A stretch of 64,000 nt of DNA from G965219965 sp965219965 (GTDB lineage: Bacteria; Pseudomonadota; Alphaproteobacteria; RS24): assembly GCA_965219965.1 (NCBI GenBank), contig OZ244796.1, positions 620,001 to 684,000 of the forward strand, in the 5' to 3' direction. The notes under the pieces were generated by a model. That model was not told where the DNA came from and ran no database searches. It saw only the letters and a list, made by a program, of their open reading frames with translations. The position numbers were made by a program, and so were the translations under genes. Shown here piece after piece: positions 16,779 to 25,649 of this stretch (position 1 is the stretch's first letter; every line of letters starts with the position of its first letter).

Positions 16779-18320
16779 ATGCCTAGTGATTTTGATGTGC
16801 GGGCAACTGGCCTATCGGATAAGACGATAAAGCAGATTTATGATGTTCTCGTGCGCTTTCCGTCGCTTGAAAAGGCGGTTGTGTATGGTTCGCGGGCGAA
16901 GGGCAATTATGAAGAAGGCTCAGATATTGATTTAACCCTTTGGGGCGATAAATCCCTGCATGATGATTTATGGGAGATTACCAGTGCGCTTAATCATGGC
17001 GGCATTGGTTATGAATTTGATGTTTCCATATTTGACGAGCTTGACCACGCCAAATTGCGCGACCATATCAACAAGCACGGCAAACTGTTTTATGAGCGCA
17101 AAAAAGCATTGGGCTGGGAAACCGTCAAGCTGGGTGAGGTTTGCGAGGTAAATCTTGGTAAAACGCCTGCCCGAAAAGAGAAAAGCTATTGGGACACCGA
17201 AAAAAAAACGTCAAATATATGGGTTTCTATTGCTGATATGACTGCACTGAAAGGCAACGTTATTGATAACAGCAAAGAATATATTTCAGATAAAGGGGTA
17301 GCTTTAATTAAATCTGTTACCTCTGGAACATTGCTTTTGAGTTTCAAACTCACAATAGGGCGTGTCGCTTTTGCTGGGAAAGAATTACGAACTAATGAAG
17401 CGATTGCCGCCCTGCCAATAAAAAAAGAATATAGTACAGATATTATACCAGAATATCTTTTTCATTACTTAAAGGGGCATGATTGGGATAAAGAGGCGGG
17501 TTATGATTTAAAGCAATTAGGAAAGACATTAAATAAAGCTAAGCTTGTGAAGATTCAAATCCCCCTGCCGCCGATGGAGGTGCAGAAGGAAATTGTGGCT
17601 AAGCTGGATAATATTTTTGCTCAAGCCGAGCGTGGGTTGGAGTCGGCGCGGCGCAATGCTGAAAATGCTGACGCGCTTTTTCAGAGCTATTTGCGTGACG
17701 TTTTTGAATCCCGTGACAAAGACTGGGAAGTCGCCAAGCTGGGGGATACGTTTCAAACAGTTACTGGAACAACACCCCCCAAAAAAGACAAAAAACTTTA
17801 TGGTTCTTTCATGCCTTTCGTGAAGCCCCCAGAACTAATTGGCGGTATTGTTGATAACGCTCCAGACAACCTAAGTTCAAATGGTGCAAGCGTAGCTCGC
17901 GTTGCCCCTACGGGAACTGTTTTAATAGCTTGCATAGGTAATCTGGGAAAGGTAGGCTTAGTTAACAAACCTGTAGCATTTAATCAGCAAATAAACGCAA
18001 TTTTCCCAGATAAAAAACTTGCTTTGCCGCATTTTTTATTTTTTCTAAGCAAATCCCCACTTTTTCGAGACCAGTTAGAGCGGCTGGCTAAAGGAACTAC
18101 AGTTACAATCGTAAATAAAACAGCTTTTAACACTATAAAAATCCCCCTGCCCCCAATAAAAACGCAACACACCATTGTTACCAAACTAGATAATATCGCC
18201 GCCGAAACGCAGAAGCTAAAAGAAAAATACAGCCAGCAGGCGGCGGCGTTTGAGGCGTTGAAAGCCTCAGTATTGCGCCAAGCCTTTGCGGGCAAATTAA
18301 CAAGGGAAATTGCGGCATGA
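16779..18320 (+). CDS. hsdS: MNT nucleotidyltransferase domain fused to type I specificity subunit HsdS
   Basis: 513 residues in one uninterrupted frame. Residues 1-108 form an HI0073/MNT-type nucleotidyltransferase: GSRAKG (37-42), SDID with Asp49 and Asp51, and a third acidic position at Asp81 (EFDVSIF). All catalytic positions look intact. From Gly112 (GWETVKLGEV) a standard HsdS follows: target-recognition domain 1, a conserved helix around PLPPMEVQKEIVAKLDNI, domain 2 opening WEVAKLGDTFQTV, and a second helix after PLPPIKTQHTIVTKLDNI. HsdS chooses the DNA target for HsdM and HsdR. AAAGAGG precedes the ATG; no good internal start would give HsdS alone. It overlaps hsdR by 4 bases. The fused module resembles a HEPN antitoxin enzyme, matching the upstream gene. 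Confidence 0.93.
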   Translation: MPSDFDVRATGLSDKTIKQIYDVLVRFPSLEKAVVYGSRAKGNYEEGSDIDLTLWGDKSLHDDLWEITSALNHGGIGYEFDVSIFDELDHAKLRDHINKHGKLFYERKKALGWETVKLGEVCEVNLGKTPARKEKSYWDTEKKTSNIWVSIADMTALKGNVIDNSKEYISDKGVALIKSVTSGTLLLSFKLTIGRVAFAGKELRTNEAIAALPIKKEYSTDIIPEYLFHYLKGHDWDKEAGYDLKQLGKTLNKAKLVKIQIPLPPMEVQKEIVAKLDNIFAQAERGLESARRNAENADALFQSYLRDVFESRDKDWEVAKLGDTFQTVTGTTPPKKDKKLYGSFMPFVKPPELIGGIVDNAPDNLSSNGASVARVAPTGTVLIACIGNLGKVGLVNKPVAFNQQINAIFPDKKLALPHFLFFLSKSPLFRDQLERLAKGTTVTIVNKTAFNTIKIPLPPIKTQHTIVTKLDNIAAETQKLKEKYSQQAAAFEALKASVLRQAFAGKLTREIAA

Positions 18321-20695
18321 GTATTGGCAAACCCCCGGGCATGTCGGAAGCAGACACACGCGCTGAGCTGATTGACCCACAGCTTGAAAAAGCAGGTTGG
18401 CGCAGTGATAATAGCCGCATACGCCGCGAATTTACAATTAGTCCCGGCACTATCAAAGCCAACAGCATGCGTGACCGAAGCACGCGTGCCATTGCTGATT
18501 ATGTGCTGGAATATCAAGGGCGCAAGCTGGCCGTGATAGAAGCCAAAAAATGCAGCCTGTCTGTGCATGATGGCGTGCCGCAAGCCAAAAAATATGCCGA
18601 AAAGCTACAAGCCCGCCACGCTTTTGCCAGTAATGGCCGTGATATTTATTATATTGATATGCACACGGGCAAAGAAAAACCGCTTAAAGAATTTCCAACA
18701 CTAGACGCGCTTGTGGACGGCACATTTAGCCAGCAAAATGAATGGTTGACGAAATTTAACCAGACGCCCTTTGCCCGTGATGGGCGCGGCAATAATCCGC
18801 GCTATTATCAGGAAAATGCTATCAATAAGGCACTAGAAGCCGTCGCCGAAGATAAGGACCGCATTTTGCTCACGCTGGCCACTGGCACGGGTAAAACTTT
18901 CATTGCATCGCAAATTGTTTGGAAACTTTTTGAGACGCGCTGGACGCTGAAAAAAGATGCCGCCCGCCGCCCACGTATTTTATTTTTGGCCGACCGCAAT
19001 TTACTCGCTAACCAAGCCATGCTTGCATTTAGCCATTTCCGAGATGATGCTTTGGTGCGGATTGACCCAAAGGATATTAGCAAAAAAGGTGAAGTGCCGA
19101 AAAATGGCAGTATTTTCTTTACCATTTATCAAACTTTTATGAGTGGGCCAGAAGATAAACCCTATTTCACCAATTATGACCCAGATTTTTTTGATTTTAT
19201 CATTATTGATGAGTGTCATCGCGGCGGAGCGCGTGATGAAAGCAGATGGCGGGGAATTCTTAAGCATTTTGCCCCTGCCGTTCAGCTAGGGCTTACCGCC
19301 ACGCCGCGCCGTGATGAAAATGGCGACACTTATAATTATTTCGGTGAGCCAGTTTATTCTTACAAGCTGGTGGACGGCATACAAGACGGCTTTTTAACCC
19401 CCTTTCGTATTAAGCATATCACAACCACGCTTGATACTTACGCATATGCGGCGGATGATGATGTTGTTGATGGCATGATAGATGAAGAACGGCTTTATGA
19501 GGAATCCGATTTTAACAAGCGCATAGAGATTGAAGCCCGTGAACGCAAGCGCGTGCGGCTTATGCTCACCCATATGAGCGACCCTTATGGTAAAACCATT
19601 ATCTTTTGCGCTAATCAGGCTCATGCGGCTATGGTGCGTGACCTTATCAGGCAAGAAGCACCAAACAGGCCGCGCGATTATTGCGTGCGCATTACCGCCA
19701 ATGATGGCGCGATTGGCGATAATAATTTCAAATTTTTTAAGGATAATGAGAAACAACTGCCCGCCATTGTAACCACCAGCCAGAAACTTTCAACCGGCGT
19801 AGATGTGCCAGATTTGCGGAATATTGTTATTATGCGCAAAATTGGTAGCATGATTGAGTTTAAGCAAATTATCGGGCGCGGCACACGGGTGGCCGATAAT
19901 AAAGGCTATTTCACCATTATTGATTTTGTTGATGCGTCAGGCCATTTCCATGACTCTGAATGGGACGGCGATCCTCAAGAGCCAGTGGTGAGAATCAGCG
20001 AAGATGATTTGCCGCCTGATGATACCGACCCGCCCAATGGCGGGGGCGATGCGCCGCGTGATGATGACGGCGATAGTGACGGCGATGGCGGCGAGCCAGA
20101 GCCGATGATTAAGGTTAAACTGGCCGATGGTAAAGTGCGAGAAATAAGCAGTAGCGTGCAAACCAGCTTTATGATTGATGGAAAACCCGTGACGGCAAGC
20201 GAATATCTAAAATGGCTTTTCAGTATTATCAAAACCAATGAATTGTTTCAAAACGAAGAAGAGCTACGCAAAATATGGAGTCATCCAAACACGCGCTCGG
20301 AACTGCTTAAAAAGCTCGCCGAGCTTGGGTGCGATGATGAGCATTTGCATAATTTGCAAAAACTCATTAGTGCCGAAAATAGTGATTTATTTGATGTGCT
20401 GGAATTTGTTGCCTATAGCCGTTCGCCTATCACCCGTCGCGCACGCATTGAGGCGGCTGAAAGCAACATCTATACAATGCTTAATGACAAGCAGCGTGAA
20501 TTTATTAAATTTGTGATGGCTAATTATGAGCGCGAAGGTGTAAGCGAGTTAGATGCCCAGCAGTTTCATAAAATCATTGAGTCAAAATATGAAACTATCC
20601 AATCAGGCGAAAATGAGCTTGGCGATTTGAACGAAGCGCGGGCAATTTTCATTGATTGCCAAAAGCATCTATACGTCACAGACACCGCCGCTTAG
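18317..20695 (+). CDS. hsdR: Type I restriction endonuclease subunit HsdR
   Basis: 792 residues. The N-terminal PD-ExK nuclease has Asp61 (ADYVLEYQG), Glu75 and Lys77 (IEAKK), and Gln89 (QAKKYAE). The SF2 translocase follows: Walker A LATGTGKTF, DECH box IIIDECHRGG, and LGLTATP. A Gly/Asp/Pro-rich linker (about 555-595) leads to a C-terminal domain of the EcoEI_R_C kind. HsdR pumps DNA past the complex and cuts at a distance. The start overlaps the hsdS stop (ATGA). Length and architecture fit the EcoAI/EcoEI-like branch and give no sign of decay. Confidence 0.95.
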   Translation: MSIGKPPGMSEADTRAELIDPQLEKAGWRSDNSRIRREFTISPGTIKANSMRDRSTRAIADYVLEYQGRKLAVIEAKKCSLSVHDGVPQAKKYAEKLQARHAFASNGRDIYYIDMHTGKEKPLKEFPTLDALVDGTFSQQNEWLTKFNQTPFARDGRGNNPRYYQENAINKALEAVAEDKDRILLTLATGTGKTFIASQIVWKLFETRWTLKKDAARRPRILFLADRNLLANQAMLAFSHFRDDALVRIDPKDISKKGEVPKNGSIFFTIYQTFMSGPEDKPYFTNYDPDFFDFIIIDECHRGGARDESRWRGILKHFAPAVQLGLTATPRRDENGDTYNYFGEPVYSYKLVDGIQDGFLTPFRIKHITTTLDTYAYAADDDVVDGMIDEERLYEESDFNKRIEIEARERKRVRLMLTHMSDPYGKTIIFCANQAHAAMVRDLIRQEAPNRPRDYCVRITANDGAIGDNNFKFFKDNEKQLPAIVTTSQKLSTGVDVPDLRNIVIMRKIGSMIEFKQIIGRGTRVADNKGYFTIIDFVDASGHFHDSEWDGDPQEPVVRISEDDLPPDDTDPPNGGGDAPRDDDGDSDGDGGEPEPMIKVKLADGKVREISSSVQTSFMIDGKPVTASEYLKWLFSIIKTNELFQNEEELRKIWSHPNTRSELLKKLAELGCDDEHLHNLQKLISAENSDLFDVLEFVAYSRSPITRRARIEAAESNIYTMLNDKQREFIKFVMANYEREGVSELDAQQFHKIIESKYETIQSGENELGDLNEARAIFIDCQKHLYVTDTAA

Positions 20696-20731
20696 GGGGG
20701 TGGCAATGCCTGCCCTGTCTCGGGCCCCCTA
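20693..20731. terminator. Inverted repeat between convergent hsdR and protease genes
   Basis: TAGGGGG (20693-20699) pairs with CCCCCTA (20725-20731), and a small GCCC/GGGC hairpin (20712-20715 with 20722-20725) sits inside the loop. It spans the whole gap between two convergent genes and overlaps both stops. No T-run follows, so intrinsic termination is uncertain. Confidence 0.3.
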
Positions 20732-21307
20732 CCTCTGCAAAATGAGGCGGTTTTGTTTAATGTGCAATTCGCCGAATTTGTTGAGATAGTTCATGCCCAA
20801 AAGCGGAATGGGCAGGTCGCCCTTATTAACCATAGCCGGCACATCATATTCGGTAAATGACCCCAGCGTAACTGAGTCAATACGCACGCTCGCGCCATAG
20901 GTCACACCATTGGCCGTTTGTGCTTTGTGAATATAGGCCAGCCCGTCCGGCTCAAGCCCAATTTTGCGCGCCGTGTTTTGGTCTAAAACCAAATTAGTTG
21001 CGCCCGTATCCACCAGAACAACAATTTTCTGCCCATTCATGGTCAGGCGCACATAAAAATGCCCGTCATTGGCGCGATTAAAAATAAGGCTCTCGCCCAC
21101 TTCCTGCCCTGCGCCACGAAAAAGCTGGCTGGTAAAGCTGTCCTTAAAGCCGTAAGCCGTCACAAGGCCGAAGAATATCAGCCCCCAAAGCAAAATTTGT
21201 TGCAACGTGCTTTTCATATTGTGCCAGTGGTGAAAAATATACGCCCCGCCCACAAGGAACAGCAAGACGAGTAAATAGAAAAAATAAGGCTGTGTTTGTG
21301 CGGTCAT
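20729..21307 (-). CDS. Retropepsin-like membrane aspartic protease (clan AA, TIGR02281 type)
   Basis: 192 residues. Two N-terminal membrane helices (about 8-26 and 37-54) are followed by a single retropepsin domain: the active-site VDTGATNLVL (about 103-112), a mid-domain flap, and the closing signature LLGMNYLNKF. Like viral and Ddi1-type proteases it would work as a dimer. The domain probably faces the periplasm. The family is common in alphaproteobacteria but poorly characterised; substrate unknown. It lies next to tRNA-Pro, convergent with hsdR, and marks the return to host-type sequence. Confidence 0.88.
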   Translation of the reverse strand: MTAQTQPYFFYLLVLLFLVGGAYIFHHWHNMKSTLQQILLWGLIFFGLVTAYGFKDSFTSQLFRGAGQEVGESLIFNRANDGHFYVRLTMNGQKIVVLVDTGATNLVLDQNTARKIGLEPDGLAYIHKAQTANGVTYGASVRIDSVTLGSFTEYDVPAMVNKGDLPIPLLGMNYLNKFGELHIKQNRLILQR

Positions 21308-21326
21308 GCTCCTACCCGCTAAAAAA

Positions 21327-21403
21327 TGGTCGGAGCGGCGGGATTTGAACCCACGACCCCTTGTCCCCCAGACAAGTGCGCTACCGGGCTGCGCTACGCT
21401 CCG
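21327..21403 (-). tRNA. tRNA-Pro(GGG)
   Basis: 77 bases with encoded CCA (21327-21329 on the minus strand). The acceptor CGGAGCG pairs with CGCTCCG, the anticodon stem is CTTGT/ACAAG, and the loop CTGGGGG has anticodon GGG. The T arm reads GTGGGTTCAAATCCCGC. It lies between the MerR regulator and the aspartic protease. Confidence 0.97.
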
Positions 21404-21465
21404 AACCGTGCGCTTGTTGTAAGCGTTTTACTTCAAATTGCAAGTTCTATCCCGCCCTGCCCATA

Positions 21466-21891
21466 TTAGGGAAGCAAATCGCGCACCTTACGCAATTTTT
21501 CCTGAACCGATTGCAATGTTTGGCGCAAATTGATGATATGCGCCGCTTCGCCCGCCACGCCGTCTAGCTCATTGACATTTGCGCCAGTTACTTTATCGGC
21601 CATGGGGCTAACCAATACATCGCCTGTGCGGACGGCTTGCACACCTTGATTACGTAAAACTTTTTGCACGCCTTTAATGGTCATGCCCTGCTCATGGAGT
21701 AATTTTTTGATATTAGTTATTAGGCGCACATCTTCTGGCCTGTAAAGCCTTCTGCCACCAACTTTTTTCACTGGTTGGATTTGCTTAAACTTGCTTTCCC
21801 AAAAACGCAAAACATGCGGCTCAACATCAAGCAGATGGGCGACCTCGCTAATGGTTCTAAAGGCTTCCTCTGATTTTTCGGGGCGGGGCAT
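21466..21891 (-). CDS. MerR-family transcriptional regulator
   Basis: 141 residues. The N-terminal winged helix reads FRTISEVAHLLDVEPHVLRFWESKF, and GGRRLYRPEDVRLITNIKKLL continues the MerR DNA-binding domain; a short helical tail follows. No metal-sensing cysteines are seen in the C-terminus. This regulator is found next to ihfA in very many alphaproteobacteria, 9 bases downstream here, and its ligand and targets are generally unknown. Confidence 0.92.
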   Translation of the reverse strand: MPRPEKSEEAFRTISEVAHLLDVEPHVLRFWESKFKQIQPVKKVGGRRLYRPEDVRLITNIKKLLHEQGMTIKGVQKVLRNQGVQAVRTGDVLVSPMADKVTGANVNELDGVAGEAAHIINLRQTLQSVQEKLRKVRDLLP

Positions 21892-21900
21892 TATTCATTA

Positions 21901-22191
21901 TTATTTTTTGTTGATGCGCTCTTTAAGAACATCGCTGGCGCGGAAACTCAGCACACGGCGCGGGGTGATGGGAACTTCCTCGCCTGTTTTGGGGTTGCGG
22001 CCAATACGCGCCTTTTTATGGCGCACAGAGAATGTCCCAAAGGAAGTGAGCTTAACATCATCGCCACCCACCAAAGCAGTGGAAATCTCATCTAGAACGG
22101 ACTCCACAATGTCCGACGATTCAGTGCGCGAAAGCCCGACTTTTTGGTAAATCGCTTCGCACAAATCGGCACGGGTAAGGGTTTTGCTCAT
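21901..22191 (-). CDS. ihfA: Integration host factor alpha subunit
   Basis: 96 residues of the HU/IHF fold. LTRADLCEAIYQKVGLSRTES forms the dimerisation helices, and GRNPKTGEEVPITPRRVLSF gives the DNA-bending arm with the intercalating Pro. The alpha subunit is favoured over beta by the conserved neighbourhood (fabH upstream, MerR downstream) and the RNPKTGE arm. IHF bends DNA at specific sites and often assists sigma-54 activators, relevant to the NtrC encoded at 60543-62021. Confidence 0.95.
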   Translation of the reverse strand: MSKTLTRADLCEAIYQKVGLSRTESSDIVESVLDEISTALVGGDDVKLTSFGTFSVRHKKARIGRNPKTGEEVPITPRRVLSFRASDVLKERINKK

Positions 22192-22293
22192 TTCGTCGCC
22201 TCCTAGCCGCCTCAGTTAAGCACAAAAACCCCAATGAAAACAATGCTATTTTTTCAAAAAGTTAGGGGTAGTTTTGGAAAATTAGGGTTTTAT

Positions 22294-23271
22294 TTACGGC
22301 ATCCGCACAAGGGTTGAACCCCACGTAAAACCCGCACCCATAGCCTCAAACATGACTAAATCGCCCGATTTAATGCGCCCATCTTCCCGCGCAATGTGGA
22401 AAGCCAGCGGAATGGAGGCCGCCGACGTATTGGCGTGCTGAGCCACCGTCACAATCACCTTGCTTTCATCTAGCCCGATGCGCTTGCCCACGGCAGAAAT
22501 AATCCGCAAATTGGCCTGATGCGGCACAAACCAGTCAATATCGCTAACTTTCAGCCCCGTTTTGTCTAGCACCGCCAAAATACTGTCGGAAAGATTGGTA
22601 ACAGCGTGTTTGAACACTTCCTTGCCAGTCATATGGATAACGCCGACTTCACGGTTATAGGAAGGGCCGCCATCTGTATAGAGCAAATCATGCATACGCC
22701 CATCGGAGCGAATATGGTGGCTCAAAACACCTTTATCGCTCATATCGCCCTTGCCGTCTTGTGCCTGCAAAACCACCGCGCCCGCGCCATCGCCAAATAA
22801 AACGCATGTGTCGCGATCGGTTAAATCCAGCAGGCGAAACAGCGTTTCCGCGCCAATCAGCAAGACATTGTCACATGCGCCCGACACAATTTGGCTATTG
22901 GCCAGTGTGAGACCAAAAATAAAGCCAGAGCAAACCGCCTGCACATCATAGGCCGCCCCGCGGGTCATGCCGAGCTTCTCTTGAACATAAACAGCCGTAG
23001 CAGGAAAAGTCCTGTCTGCTGTGGTGGTTGCGACAATAATTTCATCTATTTGATTAATATCTAATCCGGCATTATCCAAAGCCTGTTTAGCAGCATGGAC
23101 GGCTAAATCGGAAGTAACCTCATCATCATTGGCTTTGTGACGCTGTTTAATGCCCGTGCGGGTTTGAATCCACTCATCGCTTGTATCCACCATTTTAGAC
23201 AAATCGTCATTTGTTACGATATTGGGGGGCAGATAGATGCCCGATGCAGTGATGACAGCACGCCGTGCCAT
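22294..23271 (-). CDS. fabH: 3-oxoacyl-ACP synthase III
   Basis: 325 residues. The catalytic triad positions are visible: Cys in VQAVCSGFIFG, His in WFVPHQANLRII, and Asn in VAQHANTSAASIPLA. FabH starts fatty acid synthesis by condensing acetyl-CoA with malonyl-ACP. It follows plsX by 52 bases in the plsX-fabH-ihfA-merR order typical of alphaproteobacteria. Confidence 0.97.
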   Translation of the reverse strand: MARRAVITASGIYLPPNIVTNDDLSKMVDTSDEWIQTRTGIKQRHKANDDEVTSDLAVHAAKQALDNAGLDINQIDEIIVATTTADRTFPATAVYVQEKLGMTRGAAYDVQAVCSGFIFGLTLANSQIVSGACDNVLLIGAETLFRLLDLTDRDTCVLFGDGAGAVVLQAQDGKGDMSDKGVLSHHIRSDGRMHDLLYTDGGPSYNREVGVIHMTGKEVFKHAVTNLSDSILAVLDKTGLKVSDIDWFVPHQANLRIISAVGKRIGLDESKVIVTVAQHANTSAASIPLAFHIAREDGRIKSGDLVMFEAMGAGFTWGSTLVRMP

Positions 23272-23323
23272 TTTAAGCCTCTATTGTTAATTGAACCAAT
23301 GATTTACGCCAGTGACTCGACTC

Positions 23324-24373
23324 TTACGCTTGTTCGGCTGTTTTTTCAATGGACAACAATTCATTGCCGACCAATTCCATTTCCTCGGCAACACGTTGGG
23401 ACAGTTTGGCTGTGGCCACTTCCATAGCCAACTCAACCGCCGCCGCAATACCAGCCTCATCTGCTCCGCCATGGCTTTTAACAGTGATGCCATCTAACCC
23501 CAAAAACACGCCGCCATTAATATGGTTCGGATTCATACGGTGGCGTAAAGCGGCAAACGCGCCACGAGCAAATAAATAGCCGATTTTTGCCGATAGGCTG
23601 CTTTGCATAACACTGCGTAAATAGCTAGCCACTTGATTGGCCGTGCCTTCTGCCGTTTTCAGCGCAACATTGCCTGTAAAGCCATCTGTCACCACCACAT
23701 CGGCCATGCCTTGACCAATGCCATTGCCTTCAATAAAACCTGTGAAATTTAACCGTGAATGAGATAATTGCTCGGCGGCAATTTTAACTGCATCTGTGCC
23801 TTTTACATCTTCTTCGCCAATATTGAGCAGTGCAATGCGCGGGTTCTGCAGGCCGAAAATAATTCGCGCACACGCATCACCCATAATCGCAAATTGCAAA
23901 TATTGATGCGCTGGCCCGCCGACCGTCGCGCCTACATCCAGCACAATGCACTCACCGCGCACGGTTGGCCATAAGCAAGCAATGGCGGGGCGTTCAATGC
24001 CCGGCAAGGTTTTGAGAATAACTTTGCTCATCGCCATGAGTGCACCCGTATTGCCCGCCGATACAACCGCATCGGCTTGACCGTTTTTAACCGCATCAAT
24101 GGCATTCCACATAGAGCTTGTTTTGCGTCCCTGCCGTAAGGCTTGGCTGGGTTTAGCATCCATAGCAATGGCCATATCGCAATGATGCACGGTGCTGACT
24201 TGCGATAATTGCGGCTGTTTGGCCAAAATCGGCGCGAGCTTATCCTTATCACCGAAAATGAGGAAAGTCGTATCGGGTCGGTGGTTTAGTGCCAATGTTG
24301 CACCTGCGAGAACTGTTTTCAGCCCCTTATCGCCGCCCATCGCGTCCAATGCAATTGTGACATGTTTAACCAA
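23324..24373 (-). CDS. plsX: Phosphate acyltransferase PlsX
   Basis: 349 residues. The PlsX start motif IALDAMGGDKGL and the later VVTDGFTGNVALKTAEG and GGVFLGLDGITVKSHGGAD are diagnostic. The enzyme makes acyl-phosphate from acyl-ACP for phospholipid synthesis at the membrane. DUF177 lies upstream; the ribosomal gene rpmF, which many bacteria keep between the two, is not here. Confidence 0.97.
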   Translation of the reverse strand: MVKHVTIALDAMGGDKGLKTVLAGATLALNHRPDTTFLIFGDKDKLAPILAKQPQLSQVSTVHHCDMAIAMDAKPSQALRQGRKTSSMWNAIDAVKNGQADAVVSAGNTGALMAMSKVILKTLPGIERPAIACLWPTVRGECIVLDVGATVGGPAHQYLQFAIMGDACARIIFGLQNPRIALLNIGEEDVKGTDAVKIAAEQLSHSRLNFTGFIEGNGIGQGMADVVVTDGFTGNVALKTAEGTANQVASYLRSVMQSSLSAKIGYLFARGAFAALRHRMNPNHINGGVFLGLDGITVKSHGGADEAGIAAAVELAMEVATAKLSQRVAEEMELVGNELLSIEKTAEQA

Positions 24374-24425
24374 AATGAACCCCTCATCGTCTCGCCCTGT
24401 TTATACCCTAAAACGGGCTTTTATG

Positions 24426-24965
24426 TCATATGTTCTTGTTTTTTAACGCCCCTAAAATGGCAAAGGGCGAGCTACTTTGCTTCTCTTTCGCGCTATCAGG
24501 CGTAGCATCAGAGGTGGCATCTTCAATATGACTGAAAATCGCATCGCTTTTCTTCGGATAAGGGTCGATGGCCAATGCTAGATATTGTGCACCCAGCTCG
24601 CCAATATCCACCTTGCCATCTATCAGAGCTTCAGGCGCGGCCATATCATCGTCACGCACGGATTCCATCATTTCTTCGGGCAGCATAAGCAATTCAAAAT
24701 CTTCTTTAACGTCCTGTTCAAAAGGCTCAAGCGTAACCACACATTGACGCGTCATTTGTGCTTCAATATGCGCTTTTATCCGCACACCCTTTTTACGCCA
24801 CGGCGTTAACTGTGCCGTTAAACGGAAAAAATTTAATGCGTCAATTTTATAGCGGCGGGTGAGCGCGGCACATTCTTCTGCCAATGCGGTTTCAGTTAAT
24901 GCCATGCCCTTGGCAGGTAGACGGTCAATTTCAATCACGCGGCTAAATTCATTTTTTGTCATCAT
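24426..24965 (-). CDS. DUF177/YceD-family protein
   Basis: 179 residues. The pattern TRQCVVTLEPFEQDVKEDFELL matches the DUF177 core (one of the usual Cys positions retained), and DIGELGAQYLALAIDPYPKK is the conserved second motif. E. coli YceD and plant homologues are linked to 23S rRNA processing or accumulation; function here is by family only. The start overlaps the upstream chaperone gene by 4 bases (ATGA), so the pair is coupled. Confidence 0.9.
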   Translation of the reverse strand: MMTKNEFSRVIEIDRLPAKGMALTETALAEECAALTRRYKIDALNFFRLTAQLTPWRKKGVRIKAHIEAQMTRQCVVTLEPFEQDVKEDFELLMLPEEMMESVRDDDMAAPEALIDGKVDIGELGAQYLALAIDPYPKKSDAIFSHIEDATSDATPDSAKEKQSSSPFAILGALKNKNI

Positions 24966-25558
24966 GCCAACCGTTCTTCAAAATCTATAAAAATATCCCG
25001 TGACAAAATTTCACTGACAGGACGGGCATACAAATAAGAATCCATTGCCCGCATGTAATTAGCAAAAGCTGTGCCAATCGGCAAAACCTTGGCAGGTGTT
25101 TTGTCTGGATAAAAATTTCTAACAATGGCATGAGGTAACATATCTTCTTTTGCGCCCTGTGCCAGCGCATCATCATAAGCCTTTACGCGCCCATAAAAAG
25201 CTTCCACCATTTTTTTAATTTTCTTGCTCACGCTTAAATCGCCCACGCCCATTTCACGCAAAGCCCTATCCATGTCACGAAAAAATAGGTCAAAAATCAC
25301 CTGCCCTGCTCCAATGCGAGCCATATCATCACGCTTGAGGCGGCGCAAAACCAAATATATGTGCAGCACCAGCACGTCAAAACGCCCGTCAAATGTATCG
25401 GGGGCGGCGGCTTTGCCAAATAAAAAAGGCTGGCGGGATTGGGTCATAATAGCCATATAGACGGGCAGAAAACGCTTATTTTCTGGTCTATCAGCCAGCC
25501 CCAACCAAATGAGTATGGATTTTATTAAAGACATTTTATCGCTCATATCTGCTTGCAT
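24962..25558 (-). CDS. Ubiquinol-cytochrome c chaperone family protein
   Basis: 198 residues. FDVLVLHIYLVLRRLKRD and VIFDLFFRDMDRALREMGVGDLSVSKKIKKM are the signatures of PF03981 (Ubiq_cyt_C_chap), the CBP3-like family that assists assembly of the cytochrome bc1 complex. Coupled to the DUF177 gene and divergent from the BamE gene, a standard alphaproteobacterial arrangement. No bc1 genes are in this window. Confidence 0.92.
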   Translation of the reverse strand: MQADMSDKMSLIKSILIWLGLADRPENKRFLPVYMAIMTQSRQPFLFGKAAAPDTFDGRFDVLVLHIYLVLRRLKRDDMARIGAGQVIFDLFFRDMDRALREMGVGDLSVSKKIKKMVEAFYGRVKAYDDALAQGAKEDMLPHAIVRNFYPDKTPAKVLPIGTAFANYMRAMDSYLYARPVSEILSRDIFIDFEERLA

Positions 25559-25649
25559 TCAGGACAGGTGAGCCTGTATCAATATACATGAATTTGCCTC
25601 TTCATGGCGAATGATTTTAACCTATTCAAAAATTTACGACATCCAAATC

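Noticed and set aside
17100..17140. Internal start giving HsdS without the MNT domain
   Set aside because: Only a TTG near 17107 is in place and no ribosome site precedes it, so separate HsdS translation is not supported.
14370..20731. Direct repeats that would mark attL/attR of an island at tRNA-Ser(UGA)
   Set aside because: No second copy of the tRNA 3' end was found near the end of hsdR; the similarity to CTACCTCTGCA near 20730 is too short and lies in the aspartic protease coding end.
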